A stretch of 64,000 nt of DNA. It comes from Aliiruegeria sabulilitoris (GTDB taxonomy: Bacteria; Pseudomonadota; Alphaproteobacteria; Rhodobacterales; Rhodobacteraceae). The notes below the pieces were generated by a model. That model was not told the origin of the DNA, did not search any database, and worked only from the letters and a program-made list of their open reading frames with translations. The stretch is taken from contig NZ_LOAS01000021.1 of the NCBI RefSeq assembly GCF_001558155.1, forward strand, positions 62,001-126,000, read 5' to 3'. Shown here piece by piece: positions 36,664-45,110 of the stretch; position 1 is the stretch's first letter, and every line of letters starts with the position of its first letter. The translations under genes and the position numbers were made by a program.

Positions 36664-36781
36664 ATTCGTCCTCCCTGAAATGATCCGTCACTGGACGGAA
36701 GGTCGGTTGACCTTAGGGAACGATAGCATGGATCGTCGGAATCTCCGAATTCGCGGCCAGACATGGCCACGCAGCCCGTGT

Positions 36782-37549
36782 TCAATTGTTCCTGGTGTGC
36801 TGCAGCCGCTGCCGTGCGATTGCCTCGTTGCGCTCGGCGCGCCGCAGGTCCAGCATGGCTGTTTCGACATAATCCAGATGCGCCTCTACCGCGGAGCGCG
36901 CACCTTCCGGATCGCGGACCGCAATGGCATCGCGGATAGCCCGGTGCTGATCCAGCAGCGCGCTGCGCGTCACCCGTTGACGAAAGAGCGCCTGCCGGTT
37001 GTAGAAGACTCCCTCGCGCAGCAAGCGGTACATCGCGCGCATCATGTGCAGCATGACGATGTTGTGGCCGGCCTCGACGATTGCGAGGTGAAAATCGGCA
37101 TCCAGCCGCGCTTCCTCCGCGCCCGATCGATTGCTATGGGCCCGCTCCATCTGTGCGAAGATCTCCTTGATCACCGCAATGTCGGTATCGGAGCCGACAC
37201 GTGCGGCCCGCTCCGCCGCAAGGCCCTCCATGTCCCTCCGAAAGGAGAGGTAGTCGAAAACCGCCTCGTCATGACGGGAGAAGAGATCGATCAGGGGGTC
37301 CGAAAAGGCAGCGCCGATGATCTCGGCGACGAAGATCCCCGCACCGGCCTTGCGGTGGATCAGGCCACGCTCTTCCAGCTCGGCCAGCGCCTCGCGCAGG
37401 GAGGGACGGGACACGGCAAGCCGCTCGGCCAGGTCGCGCTCGGCCGGCAGGCGCTCCCCGGGTTCCAAGATACCGCGCAGGATGAGCTTCTCGATCTGCT
37501 CGACAACCGCTCTGCTGAGCTTTTCCGACTGGATCGCTGTGAAGGGCAT
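36782..37549 (-). CDS. GntR family regulator, FCD subfamily (PdhR/LldR-like)
   Basis: 255 residues from ATG 37549. The N-terminal wHTH (about 8-75) has the GntR signature ILEPGERLPAERDLAERLAVSRPSLREALAELEERGLI. The C-terminal FCD domain has the metal-site pattern (DADFHLAIVEAGHN, LLDQHRAIRDAIAVRD, VEAHLDYVE). Members sense pyruvate, lactate or glycolate. A perfect dyad (TGGTCA-N7-TGACCA) lies 18 nt upstream of the start, so the gene is probably autorepressed. No catabolic target lies beside it. Confidence 0.88.
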   Translation of the reverse strand: MPFTAIQSEKLSRAVVEQIEKLILRGILEPGERLPAERDLAERLAVSRPSLREALAELEERGLIHRKAGAGIFVAEIIGAAFSDPLIDLFSRHDEAVFDYLSFRRDMEGLAAERAARVGSDTDIAVIKEIFAQMERAHSNRSGAEEARLDADFHLAIVEAGHNIVMLHMMRAMYRLLREGVFYNRQALFRQRVTRSALLDQHRAIRDAIAVRDPEGARSAVEAHLDYVETAMLDLRRAERNEAIARQRLQHTRNN

Positions 37550-37566
37550 CTCTGAACCACCTGAAT

Positions 37567-37585
37567 TGGTCAGGATACTTGACCA
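37567..37585 (-). promoter_or_regulatory. Likely autoregulatory operator of the PdhR/LldR-like regulator
   Basis: TGGTCA and TGACCA are perfect inverted arms around 7 nt, 18 nt upstream of the regulator's start codon. The arms hold the TGGT/ACCA core known for PdhR/FadR-type GntR sites. Confidence 0.6.
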
Positions 37586-37654
37586 CCAATACAGATCGGA
37601 GGCAAGAGCGGGCCGAATTGACCGGCCCGCAGGCCCCAACCTCGCCGGAAGGGA

Positions 37655-38314
37655 TCAGGTGTTGGCCGGGCGAATGAGGATGTCGACCCGACGGTTTCGG
37701 GCGCGCCCTTCTTCAGTCAGGTTGGAAGCGACCGGGTTGTCCTCGCCCTGCCCGCTCGCCGACAACCGGCTTGCGGCGACGCCGTTCGACGCCAGAACAG
37801 CCGAAACCGACTGTGCCCGCCGGACCGAAAGATCCTGGTTGTGGGCGGCATCGCCCGTGTTGTCGGTATGTCCGACGATTTGGGCAGTGGTGTCCGGGTA
37901 TTGGTTGAGATTGCCGGCCAGAGCGGCCAGGTCGCCCTGCAAGGCGCCACCCACCTCGGTGCTGTCGATGGCAAAGAGGATGTCCTGCGGCATGGTCACC
38001 CGCAGCATGTCACCCTCTTGGGTAACGGTGATATTCGGGTTGGAGATCGATTGCCGCAACGCGGCGGCCTGGGCGTCCATCTGGCTGCCGATCAACGCGC
38101 CGGCTCCGGCCCCGACGGCCGCTCCGATCACGGCCTGCTTGGCCTGTCCGCCGCTGGCGGCGAGCCCCGCGATGGCACCGAAGGCACCGCCAGCGATAGC
38201 GGTGTCGCGGGTATAATTGGCGTTCGGGTCGAGCCGCGAAGGATCGGTACAGGCAGACAGGGCCAGTGCGGCGCCACCAAGGACGATCAGGGAAAGACGG
38301 GGGGTCATGCTCAT
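37655..38314 (-). CDS. OmpA-family peptidoglycan-associated lipoprotein
   Basis: 219 residues. A signal with lipobox LSAC (about 19-22; C22 lipidated), a Gly-rich membrane-embedding or glycine-zipper region (IAGGAFGAIAGLAASGGQAKQAVIGAAVGAGAGALIG), then a C-terminal OmpA-like domain (about 105-215) with GHTDNTGDAAHNQDLSVRRAQSV and GQGEDNPVASN-EEGRARNRRVDI, the peptidoglycan-binding motif. It is like YiaD of E. coli. It should anchor the outer membrane to the cell wall. Confidence 0.92.
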   Translation of the reverse strand: MSMTPRLSLIVLGGAALALSACTDPSRLDPNANYTRDTAIAGGAFGAIAGLAASGGQAKQAVIGAAVGAGAGALIGSQMDAQAAALRQSISNPNITVTQEGDMLRVTMPQDILFAIDSTEVGGALQGDLAALAGNLNQYPDTTAQIVGHTDNTGDAAHNQDLSVRRAQSVSAVLASNGVAASRLSASGQGEDNPVASNLTEEGRARNRRVDILIRPANT

Positions 38315-38381
38315 AGCCTCTTCGACTTTTTTTCTTGCCCCGTGATACGCCAGTTATAGCGCTTTGGCAGCCCCCGATTGC

Positions 38382-39266
38382 TCAGCCGGGCGAGGTTTCG
38401 CCACCTGCACCACGGCCATCGAGCGCGGCATCGGCCCGGGCGGATTCCCACGCCAGAAGGGCGCGTTTCACCGGCAGCCCCCAGTGATACCCCCCCAGCC
38501 CGCCGGATTTGCGGATCGCCCGGTGACAGGGGATCAGCCAGCTGACCGGGTTGCGGCCCACGGCCGTTCCCACGGCCCGCACGGCGCGCGGGTGACCGAT
38601 GGCACCAGCGATCTCGGAATAGGTGGTCACATGGCCGGTCGGGATCTGCAGCAGCGCCTCCCAGACCTTGATCTGGAACGGCGCACCGATCAGGTGCAGT
38701 CGGGCCTCGCCTCCCTCGCCGACAGCGGCTTGCATCCACGGCGCCAACCGTGCGGGATCCTCACGGAACTCCGCCTCCGGCCAGCGGCTGATCATGTCCT
38801 GCATCGCGACATCGCGGCCGGTTTCGGAGGAGAAGGCCAACCCGCAGAGTCCCTTTTCCGTTCCCATGGCGAGACTTTCGCCAAAGGGCGTATCGAACCG
38901 GCCCCAATAGACGCAGAGCCCGCGCCCGGAGCGGGCATACTCCCCCGGCGTCATCGCCTCCCATCGCAGGAACATGTCATGCAAGCGGCTGGACCCCGAC
39001 AGGCCCACCGCGTCAGCCACTTCCAGCGTGGTGAAGCTGTCGCGCAGCAGCACCTTCGCCTGCTCCAGCGTCAGGTATTGCTGGTAGCGCTTCGGCGACA
39101 CGCCGACCCATTGGCTGAACAACCGCTGGAAATGCGCCGGGCTCATGTGCATTCGGTCGGCCAGCCCTTCCAACGACAAAAGCTCGCCCGCCTCCTGCGC
39201 GGCATCGATCTCGTCCAGCGCGCGACGCATGACATTGAAATGATATTCGGACGTGGGCGCGTTCAT
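38382..39266 (-). CDS. Ada-like regulator/O6-methylguanine-DNA methyltransferase (lacks N-terminal Cys domain)
   Basis: 294 residues in two domains. About 1-112 is an AraC-type double HTH (SLEGLADRMHMSPAHFQRLFSQWVGVSPKRYQQYL, then SGSSRLHDMFLRWEAMTPGEY). About 115-285 is the DNA methyltransferase, with acceptor Cys at C247 in SWLIPCHRAI and a helix GHVTTYSEIAGAIGHPRAVRAVG. The zinc-Cys phosphotriester domain that starts E. coli Ada is absent, so activation by methyl phosphotriesters is not possible in the same way. It repairs O6-alkylguanine and may still bind DNA. Confidence 0.9.
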   Translation of the reverse strand: MNAPTSEYHFNVMRRALDEIDAAQEAGELLSLEGLADRMHMSPAHFQRLFSQWVGVSPKRYQQYLTLEQAKVLLRDSFTTLEVADAVGLSGSSRLHDMFLRWEAMTPGEYARSGRGLCVYWGRFDTPFGESLAMGTEKGLCGLAFSSETGRDVAMQDMISRWPEAEFREDPARLAPWMQAAVGEGGEARLHLIGAPFQIKVWEALLQIPTGHVTTYSEIAGAIGHPRAVRAVGTAVGRNPVSWLIPCHRAIRKSGGLGGYHWGLPVKRALLAWESARADAALDGRGAGGETSPG

Positions 39267-39457
39267 CTCGGACCTGTTCTGTTGCCTGCCTCGACCCTAG
39301 GCCCCGGCGGCACATGGCGCGACCCGTTTCCTGCGATTTCGCCGTGATCTGTCGGTTGAACTGACGCCGATTTCGGCAACCACAAGGTGTCTTTGGCGCT
39401 GATCGGCCCTGTGTTACCCTACGTTACTCAATTCAGCCCTTTTTCCTGGAGATTGCC

Positions 39458-40297
39458 ATGAAGACGCTTTTGAATGCCGGAGTGCTCTCGATTGCCTGGG
39501 CCACCCTCGCCCTTGCCGAAACACCCGAGGAACGTGGGGAATACCTTGTGCGCGGCATCGCCGGCTGTGGCAATTGCCATACGCCTCTTGGCCCAGACGG
39601 CCCGGTCCCGGGGCAGGAGTTGGCCGGGCGGCTGGTCGAGAAAAATGAAGCCTTTACCGCGATCGCCCCGAATATCACCCCGGCAGGTCGCATTGCCGAC
39701 TGGTCGGACGAGGAGCTTGCCCGCGCCATTCGCGAGGGCATCCGCCCCGATGGCAGCCTGATCGGCCCACCCATGCCCTATGCGATGTATCGCGGCCTGT
39801 CGGACGGCGACCTCGCCGCGATCGTCGCCTTCCTGCGCACGGTTCCTGCCGTCGAAAACGACCCCGGCAGCTCGGTCTACAATATTCCGCTGCCACCGGC
39901 CTATGGCCCACCGGTCGAGAGCGTGGCCGATATCCCGCGTGGCGTAAGCGTTGAATATGGCGCCTATCTTGCCGGTCCCGTCGCCCATTGTCTGGAATGT
40001 CACACGCCGTTCGGACCGCAAGGACCGATGCTGGAGACCGATCTCGGCCGGGGCGGGTTCGAGTTCAAGGGACCTTGGGGCATTTCGGTTGCCAGCAACA
40101 TCACCTCGCACGAGGACGGATTGTCGGGCTACACGGATGCGGAACTGGTCCAGATAATCACCAAGGGTGTGCGCCCCGACGGATCGCCGATGCTGCCGCC
40201 GATGCCCTATGGCTACCTTGCCGGCACGAGCGAAGACGATCTCACCGCGATTATCCTGTTCCTGAGAAGCTTGCCTGCCTTGCCGGACAAGGGTTGA
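39458..40297 (+). CDS. Periplasmic dihaem cytochrome c
   Basis: 279 residues. Signal peptide 1-20 (ending ALA). Two class I c-type haem sites: C37-G-N-C40-H41 and C178-L-E-C181-H182, each followed by a methionine-bearing PPMPY segment (M106 in the first domain) that gives the axial ligand. The tandem domain layout resembles the cytochrome subunits of periplasmic dehydrogenases or thiosulfate/alcohol oxidation, but no partner dehydrogenase is adjacent. It ends 9 nt from a convergent membrane-protein gene. Confidence 0.9.
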   Translation: MKTLLNAGVLSIAWATLALAETPEERGEYLVRGIAGCGNCHTPLGPDGPVPGQELAGRLVEKNEAFTAIAPNITPAGRIADWSDEELARAIREGIRPDGSLIGPPMPYAMYRGLSDGDLAAIVAFLRTVPAVENDPGSSVYNIPLPPAYGPPVESVADIPRGVSVEYGAYLAGPVAHCLECHTPFGPQGPMLETDLGRGGFEFKGPWGISVASNITSHEDGLSGYTDAELVQIITKGVRPDGSPMLPPMPYGYLAGTSEDDLTAIILFLRSLPALPDKG

Positions 40298-40305
40298 TAC
40301 GGGCC

Positions 40306-40788
40306 CTAGCGGGCTTCCAGCCAATCATTGATCGCCCGAACCGCGCGGTCGGCCCCGCGCCCGGAACTGTAGACATGCGTGAGCGGCGTCGCTTCGGCGG
40401 GGCCGCCCTGTTCGGGCACGAGCATCAGCGCCGGACGGTACGTCCGGGAGTTGTTCTGGCCGCCTGAGTTGGACTGGACGACGGCGCGTTCCAACCGGTC
40501 CAGTTGCCAGGTGTCCTCGCGGTAGCCAAGCAACGTTCGGCGGCGAATGCGCAGCAGGTTCGTATCGCGGTTCAGCACCACCTGCAGACGCTCGACAAAG
40601 ACGGCGAGGCAGATCAGTCCCACCCCGCCACCGATGAAAATGAACAGAAGTCCGAAAAGCTCCCCGCCCAGGAGAATGGACAAGCCGATGGCGACGAAGA
40701 CGAGCGTAAAGAGACCAAGCGCCACGGCCCAAAGCCATGGAACATAGTCCAGAACAAGCTGTTGCGGGGTGTTGCGGCTGGTTTTCAT
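40306..40788 (-). CDS. Membrane protein of unknown function, tandem paralogue 1 (160 aa)
   Basis: 160 residues with two N-terminal membrane helices (WLWAVALGLFTLVFVAIGLSILL and FGLLFIFIGGGVGLICLAVFVERL), then a cytoplasmic beta-rich domain (VVLNRDTNLLRIRRRTLLGYREDTWQLDRLERAVVQ) ending HVYSSGRGADRAVRAINDWLEA. It is clearly paralogous to the next gene upstream: NTPQQLVL / NTSQQLVL, VERLQVVLNRD / VERLQVILDRD, AINDWL / AINDWL. The helix plus pleckstrin-like strand layout suggests a small membrane sensor, but no function is known. Confidence 0.75.
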   Translation of the reverse strand: MKTSRNTPQQLVLDYVPWLWAVALGLFTLVFVAIGLSILLGGELFGLLFIFIGGGVGLICLAVFVERLQVVLNRDTNLLRIRRRTLLGYREDTWQLDRLERAVVQSNSGGQNNSRTYRPALMLVPEQGGPAEATPLTHVYSSGRGADRAVRAINDWLEAR

Positions 40789-40871
40789 GCGCCAATTGTG
40801 CGCCTGTCCGGTCGCGCTGTCATCGCGGCAGCCGGGGGTGCGGCACTGTCACCCAACCCGCAGGCGGGGAC

Positions 40872-41384
40872 TCAGCCCGTCAACCCGGAAATGTCGCTCC
40901 GTTCGATCCCCAGCCAGTCATTGATGGCATCGGCGGCAAGCCGAGCCATGTCGTCGCCGGTGAAGATCTCGGTGATGGGACAGGGAACGGGCCCGGCCAA
41001 TCCGCGCAACATGAGCACCGGGCGCCAGGTCGTTCCGCCGCTCTTGCTGTAAGAGCTTTCGACCACGGCGCCGAGCAGGTCGCCAAGGTGCAAACGGTCT
41101 TCCTCGTGATTGGTCAGGGTGCGCCGGCGCACATGGACAGTTTCGCTGTCCCGATCCAGGATGACCTGAAGCCGTTCGACATAGATCACGAGGCAGGCAA
41201 CACCGAGCCCGCCCCCGAACAGCGAAATGAAGAGCCCCGTCATATTGCCTGCAAAGACCATGCGCAGGCCGGCGGCCACGAAGGCCAGCATGAAGACGCT
41301 GGCAACTATGGCCAGAATCCACGGCGTGCTTTCCAGAACCAATTGCTGGGAGGTATTTCTCATGATTTTCATGTCGGTAACCAA
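40872..41384 (-). CDS. Membrane protein of unknown function, tandem paralogue 2 (170 aa)
   Basis: 170 residues (ATG 41384; ATG 41372 gives MKIMRNTSQQ). Two membrane helices, then VERLQVILDRDSETVHVRRRTLTNHEEDRLHLGDLLGAVVE and the end FTGDDMARLAADAINDWLG. Clear paralogue of the 40306-40788 protein in the same orientation, 83 nt away, so a local duplication with later divergence. Upstream DNA (41385-41422) is AT-rich and may hold the promoter for both. Confidence 0.75.
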   Translation of the reverse strand: MVTDMKIMRNTSQQLVLESTPWILAIVASVFMLAFVAAGLRMVFAGNMTGLFISLFGGGLGVACLVIYVERLQVILDRDSETVHVRRRTLTNHEEDRLHLGDLLGAVVESSYSKSGGTTWRPVLMLRGLAGPVPCPITEIFTGDDMARLAADAINDWLGIERSDISGLTG

Positions 41385-41422
41385 TTTTCGAATACTTTTT
41401 AAAATTCGTTAATGTTTAACGC

Positions 41423-42295
41423 CTAGCGACGAAAAAGTCGTCCATCGATTACAAGCAAGCCGCAGAAAATCAGTCCCATCCCGAAAAGATGTGCCGGTTC
41501 AACCGGATCGCCGAGCAACAACCGTCCCAGCAGCACCGCCGACACCGGCGCGATGAAGGTGACAGTGGAGGCGTTCGTGGCTCCGACCCGGCCGACAAGC
41601 GCATACATGGCGATGAAGGACAGCCCCGTGAGCGCCACGCCGATCCCGAGCAGCGACGCCCAGCCCTCGGGCGTGACGATCACCGGGAGGCCCTCGACGG
41701 CCAGCATCACCGGGGCAATGGCGAGCGCACCGGCCGTCAGCGCCATGGCGGCAATCACCGCCGGCTCAATGCCGCGGAACCGGCGCAGGAAATTCATGGC
41801 CACCGCGTAGCAGATCGGCGCGAGCAGCATGAACAGGATCGCCCAGGCCTGCGAGCCCGCGCCCGAGGCGAGCGCCGGCAGCGTCAGCACGACGATGCCG
41901 GCAAAGCCGAAGAGGATCCCGAAGCTGCGCAGCAGGGTCGCGCGTTCGCCGCCGGGCCAGAAATGCGAGACGATCACGACCATGATCGGCATCATCGCAT
42001 TGACGATCCCGGCCACGCCGCTTGTCACGAATTGCTGGGCGACAGGATAGATCGCGAAGGGGATGGCATAATTGCTCACCCCCAGGATCAGGATCTGGCC
42101 GGCCAGAACGGGCTTCCAGGGGACCTTCTTGCCGGTTGCGAACACCCAGGCCCAGCAGGTCACCGCGCCAAGCGCGATGCGCAGAAAGGAGACCGAGAGC
42201 GGCCCTATCTCGCGCAGCAGAACCGCGTTGAAAATGAACGACGCGCCCCAGCCGAAGCCGAGCAGCAGAACCCAGAGCCAGTCTTTTGGTGCCAT
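41423..42295 (-). CDS. EamA-domain (DMT superfamily) transporter
   Basis: 290 residues from ATG 42295, preceded by GGAGG; the longer frame has no support. Ten membrane helices arranged as two EamA repeats (FGWGASFIFNAVLLREIGPLSVSFLRI ... and LTGLSFIAMYALVGRVGATNASTVTFIAPVSAVLLG). Substrates of this family are metabolites or amino acids, often exported. It is divergent from an ArsR-type regulator that begins 107 nt away and may control it. Confidence 0.85.
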   Translation of the reverse strand: MAPKDWLWVLLLGFGWGASFIFNAVLLREIGPLSVSFLRIALGAVTCWAWVFATGKKVPWKPVLAGQILILGVSNYAIPFAIYPVAQQFVTSGVAGIVNAMMPIMVVIVSHFWPGGERATLLRSFGILFGFAGIVVLTLPALASGAGSQAWAILFMLLAPICYAVAMNFLRRFRGIEPAVIAAMALTAGALAIAPVMLAVEGLPVIVTPEGWASLLGIGVALTGLSFIAMYALVGRVGATNASTVTFIAPVSAVLLGRLLLGDPVEPAHLFGMGLIFCGLLVIDGRLFRR

Positions 42296-42402
42296 GCGAA
42301 CCTCCGGCCCCTCCCCTGCCATGTAGCACCGCCAAAGGCGACCCGTTTCCTGCGCTTGCGTGCCCCTTTTCCTCGCCCCTGACACAGCGTAGGCTCGCCC
42401 CC

Positions 42403-42735
42403 ATGCAGCCCACGCTCGACACCGTCTTTGCCGCCCTCTCGGACCCGACGCGCCGCCAGATCCTGACGATGCTGCTGGAAGACGACATGGCCGTGACCGA
42501 CGTTGCCGAGCCGTTCGAGATGTCGCTGGCCGCGATCTCCAAGCACCTTGTGATCCTCACCCGCGCCGGTCTGATCAGCCAGGAAAAGCGTGGGCGGGTG
42601 AAATGGTGCAAGCTGGAACCGGACGCGCTGCGCGATGCCTCGATCTGGATGCAGGGCTTCGGGCAGTTCGAGGCGATCAATCTCGACGCGTTCGAGCGCT
42701 TCCTGGAGCAGGAATTGCACGAAGACAGCCCATAA
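42403..42735 (+). CDS. ArsR-family winged-helix transcriptional regulator
   Basis: 110 residues from ATG 42403. HTH_5 fold: LDTVFAALSDPTRRQILTMLLEDDMAVTDVAEPFEMSLAAISKHLVILTRAGLI then SQEKRGRVKWCKL. No Cys metal motif is visible in the usual alpha3 or alpha5 positions, so it is more like the metal-independent SufR/YczG-type group, with a C-terminal SRPBCC-partner-like tail (FGQFEAINLDAFERFLEQ). It is divergent from the EamA transporter. Confidence 0.85.
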   Translation: MQPTLDTVFAALSDPTRRQILTMLLEDDMAVTDVAEPFEMSLAAISKHLVILTRAGLISQEKRGRVKWCKLEPDALRDASIWMQGFGQFEAINLDAFERFLEQELHEDSP

Positions 42736-42744
42736 AGTGGCGCG

Positions 42745-43641
42745 TCACTCGGATTTCAGCAGCAATAGGAGCGCGAGCACGGTCATGGCGATGCCAATCA
42801 GAACCAGCGCCGGGGGCACGGGTTGGCCGAACGCAATCTCCCAGCAGATGACCCAGCTCGGAACGAGATAGGTGTAGGCCATCACCTTGGAGGCCGGCAG
42901 GCGCAGCGCCGCGAACTGCACAAGGACGAAGGTCACCGAGGAGGCCGGGATCGCGATATAAAACAGGGTGACCCACACGAGCGGCGACAGCGCGCTCCAG
43001 TCGGTCGCCAGAATGTCCCCGGCACCATAGACAATGATGACAAGCGCCGCCGCCACCAGCGTTCCGAAGGTGAAGACGACCGGGCTCTCGCCCCGGTTGA
43101 GGCGCGGCACCATCGGCGCATAGGCGGCATGGGCGACGCAGCCCCAGAAGAAGATCGACTCGCCCCGGCCGATCTCGAAAGCGCGCATCGCGGCGAAGTC
43201 TGCCCGGAAAATCACCCACAGCGCTCCGAACGCGCCGATGCCGAGCGCCAGCGCCATGCGCGGCGTCAGAACCTGCCGCTGCAGGAGCCAGCCGAACCCG
43301 GCCGCCATAAGCGGTGTCAGGGTGAAAACCGCCGCTGCCGAAACGGGCGGGGCCGTCTTCAGCCCCTCGAACATGGTCACGAAATAGATGGCAAAAAGCC
43401 CGCCCAGGACCAGGTATCGCCAGGGCGCGACAAAGGCGGTGCGCTGCATCTGCCCGCGGGCCATGACCACGGCGCCGATCACGGCGGCCGCGATGACGAA
43501 ACGGGCGGCATTGAGCGCGGTGGGCGCAATCTCGTTGGCGACCAGGCCGCCGAGGCTGAACGAGCCCGCGACAAGGGCGGAGAAGACGAGCATCGCGATA
43601 TGCCCGCGCCGGGCCTGCCCCGGCACGCGCACCCGACTCAT
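42745..43641 (-). CDS. EamA-domain (DMT superfamily) transporter, second
   Basis: 298 residues from ATG 43641, overlapping the stop of the upstream LysR gene (ATGA). Ten membrane helices with two EamA repeats (SALVAGSFSLGGLVANEIAPTALNAARFVIAAAVIG, and IAIPASSVTFVLVQFAALRLPASKVMAYTYLVPSW). The overlap shows co-translation with the LysR regulator, so that regulator very likely controls this transporter. Its similarity to the transporter at 41423 is only at family level. Confidence 0.85.
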   Translation of the reverse strand: MSRVRVPGQARRGHIAMLVFSALVAGSFSLGGLVANEIAPTALNAARFVIAAAVIGAVVMARGQMQRTAFVAPWRYLVLGGLFAIYFVTMFEGLKTAPPVSAAAVFTLTPLMAAGFGWLLQRQVLTPRMALALGIGAFGALWVIFRADFAAMRAFEIGRGESIFFWGCVAHAAYAPMVPRLNRGESPVVFTFGTLVAAALVIIVYGAGDILATDWSALSPLVWVTLFYIAIPASSVTFVLVQFAALRLPASKVMAYTYLVPSWVICWEIAFGQPVPPALVLIGIAMTVLALLLLLKSE

Positions 43642-44522
43642 GCGGGCGTCTCGCTGCGGACCCTGTCCTTCAGGAACTTCACCATCGTCTGCACCTTCGC
43701 CGTGCGGTGCAGATCCACATGCGTCACCAGCCACAAACGGCTGTTCCACTCGGCCTTGGGCGGCAGCATTTGCACGAGGTCGGGATTGGTCTCCGCATCC
43801 CGCACAAGGATGAAACCGATCCCGGCGCCGGCCAGAATGCCATCATTGACCGCACGCTGTTGCGAAGCGCGAAAGGTGATCAGATCGTTGGGGACATTTT
43901 CGAACATCCAGCGATAGAAGGGCACGCGGCTGTTGACGTCATCGGTCGAAACGAAACGATGCCCCTCCCAGTCGCCTTCCACCAACGGGCCGTGGCGTTC
44001 AACGTAATCGCGAGTCGCGTAGAGTGCCATTTCCTCGTCGGCCAGATGCTGGACGATATTGTCCGGCTGATCCGGCTTCGTTCCGGCCCGGATCGCCACA
44101 TGCGCCTCGCCATATTCCAGCTTGAACAGCCTTTGATCGGTCAGAAAGCGAATCCGGATTTCCGGGTGCGCTTCGGAAAACTCGACCAGAAGCGGCGTCA
44201 GGCGGGGCGATAGCACGGGAATGGAGGTCACGATCAGCTCGCCCGACACATCCGCGCCGCGCCCACGGATCCGGCCGACAAGCTGCGTGAACTGATCTTC
44301 GGTGGCAGCCGCCACCTGCAACAGATCCATCCCTGCCTCTGTTGGGGTGTAACCGCGCGCATGGCGTTGAAACAGCTTCGTGCCAAGCCGCGCCTCCAGC
44401 GCATCGACATGGCGGATCACCGTCGCGTGGTGAACGCCCAGTACCTCGGCGGCCCCGGAAACCGTTCCCATCTTGGCCACGTGAAAAGATGTCCGGATTT
44501 CGTCCCATGCCTCAACCGTCAT
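43638..44522 (-). CDS. LysR-family regulator
   Basis: 294 residues from ATG 44522. The N-terminal wHTH is WDEIRTSFHVAKMGTVSGAAEVLGVHHATVIRHVDALEARLGTKLFQRHARGYTPTEAG. The C-terminal effector domain is typical LysR substrate-binding type (SGELIVTSIPVLSPRLTPLL). The start overlaps no gene upstream; downstream it is fused by ATGA overlap to an EamA transporter. Ligand unknown. Confidence 0.9.
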   Translation of the reverse strand: MTVEAWDEIRTSFHVAKMGTVSGAAEVLGVHHATVIRHVDALEARLGTKLFQRHARGYTPTEAGMDLLQVAAATEDQFTQLVGRIRGRGADVSGELIVTSIPVLSPRLTPLLVEFSEAHPEIRIRFLTDQRLFKLEYGEAHVAIRAGTKPDQPDNIVQHLADEEMALYATRDYVERHGPLVEGDWEGHRFVSTDDVNSRVPFYRWMFENVPNDLITFRASQQRAVNDGILAGAGIGFILVRDAETNPDLVQMLPPKAEWNSRLWLVTHVDLHRTAKVQTMVKFLKDRVRSETPA

Positions 44523-44697
44523 TCCACTCACACCCGTTTCTCGCCATTGTGTTGTGCGTATATGAACAGTTCCGCTCGAATTTCGAAAGGTGTTTTTCCC
44601 CCGCAGAACGCCCATCTGAGGGTCAGTTCTCCCCTGGGCGCCGTCCCAACTCCCCAACCGGGGCGGCGCCGATTTTTTGGATCAGAAAGGCACGAAG

Positions 44698-44943
44698 ATG
44701 AAAAGGACAACCGTTCTTGCCGGTATCGTCGCCATCTTGGCGATGCCCGCGCTTGCAAGCCAGACGCAACTGGCCCGTACCGCCGGGGTCGAACCCGGCC
44801 TCTACAGCACCAGCCAACTGGTGCAGATCGTTTCCCTGCGCGAAGAGGGTGGCAATGCACAAGCCATCGAGCGCATCCTCGCCAACCCCGAGGGCGCGCC
44901 GCTCGTTTCCCACCTCTCCACGCATGGGCCCAACATGAACTGA
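44698..44943 (+). CDS. Small secreted protein, 81 aa
   Basis: 81 residues from ATG 44698, with GAAAGG upstream. A clear signal peptide (MKRTTVLAGIVAILAMPALAS), then a short mature part of about 60 residues (GVEPGLYSTSQLVQIVSLREEGGNAQAIERILANPEG) rich in helix. No Cys or motif. A strong intrinsic terminator follows 24 nt after the stop. Unknown function; lies beside the EF-hand protein and may be expressed separately. Confidence 0.65.
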   Translation: MKRTTVLAGIVAILAMPALASQTQLARTAGVEPGLYSTSQLVQIVSLREEGGNAQAIERILANPEGAPLVSHLSTHGPNMN

Positions 44944-44966
44944 CCAGCCCTGTCCTGTCAGCTCGC

Positions 44967-44998
44967 AAGGCGCGCGGGAAACCGTGCGCCTTTTTTGT
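44967..44998 (+). terminator. Intrinsic terminator after the small secreted protein
   Basis: Stem AAGGCGCGCGG with CCGTGCGCCTT (one G-T pair), a GAAA loop, then TTTTTTG. It closes the preceding small gene. Confidence 0.85.
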
Positions 44999-45110
44999 TT
45001 TTTGGCAGGCAGAAAGAAATATCCCGGAAATTGCATTTCGCCGCGACGGATACTGACGCGCGCTGCGTATGAAAAGACAAGGCAAACAGGAACCCAAGAG
45101 GATCACCCCG

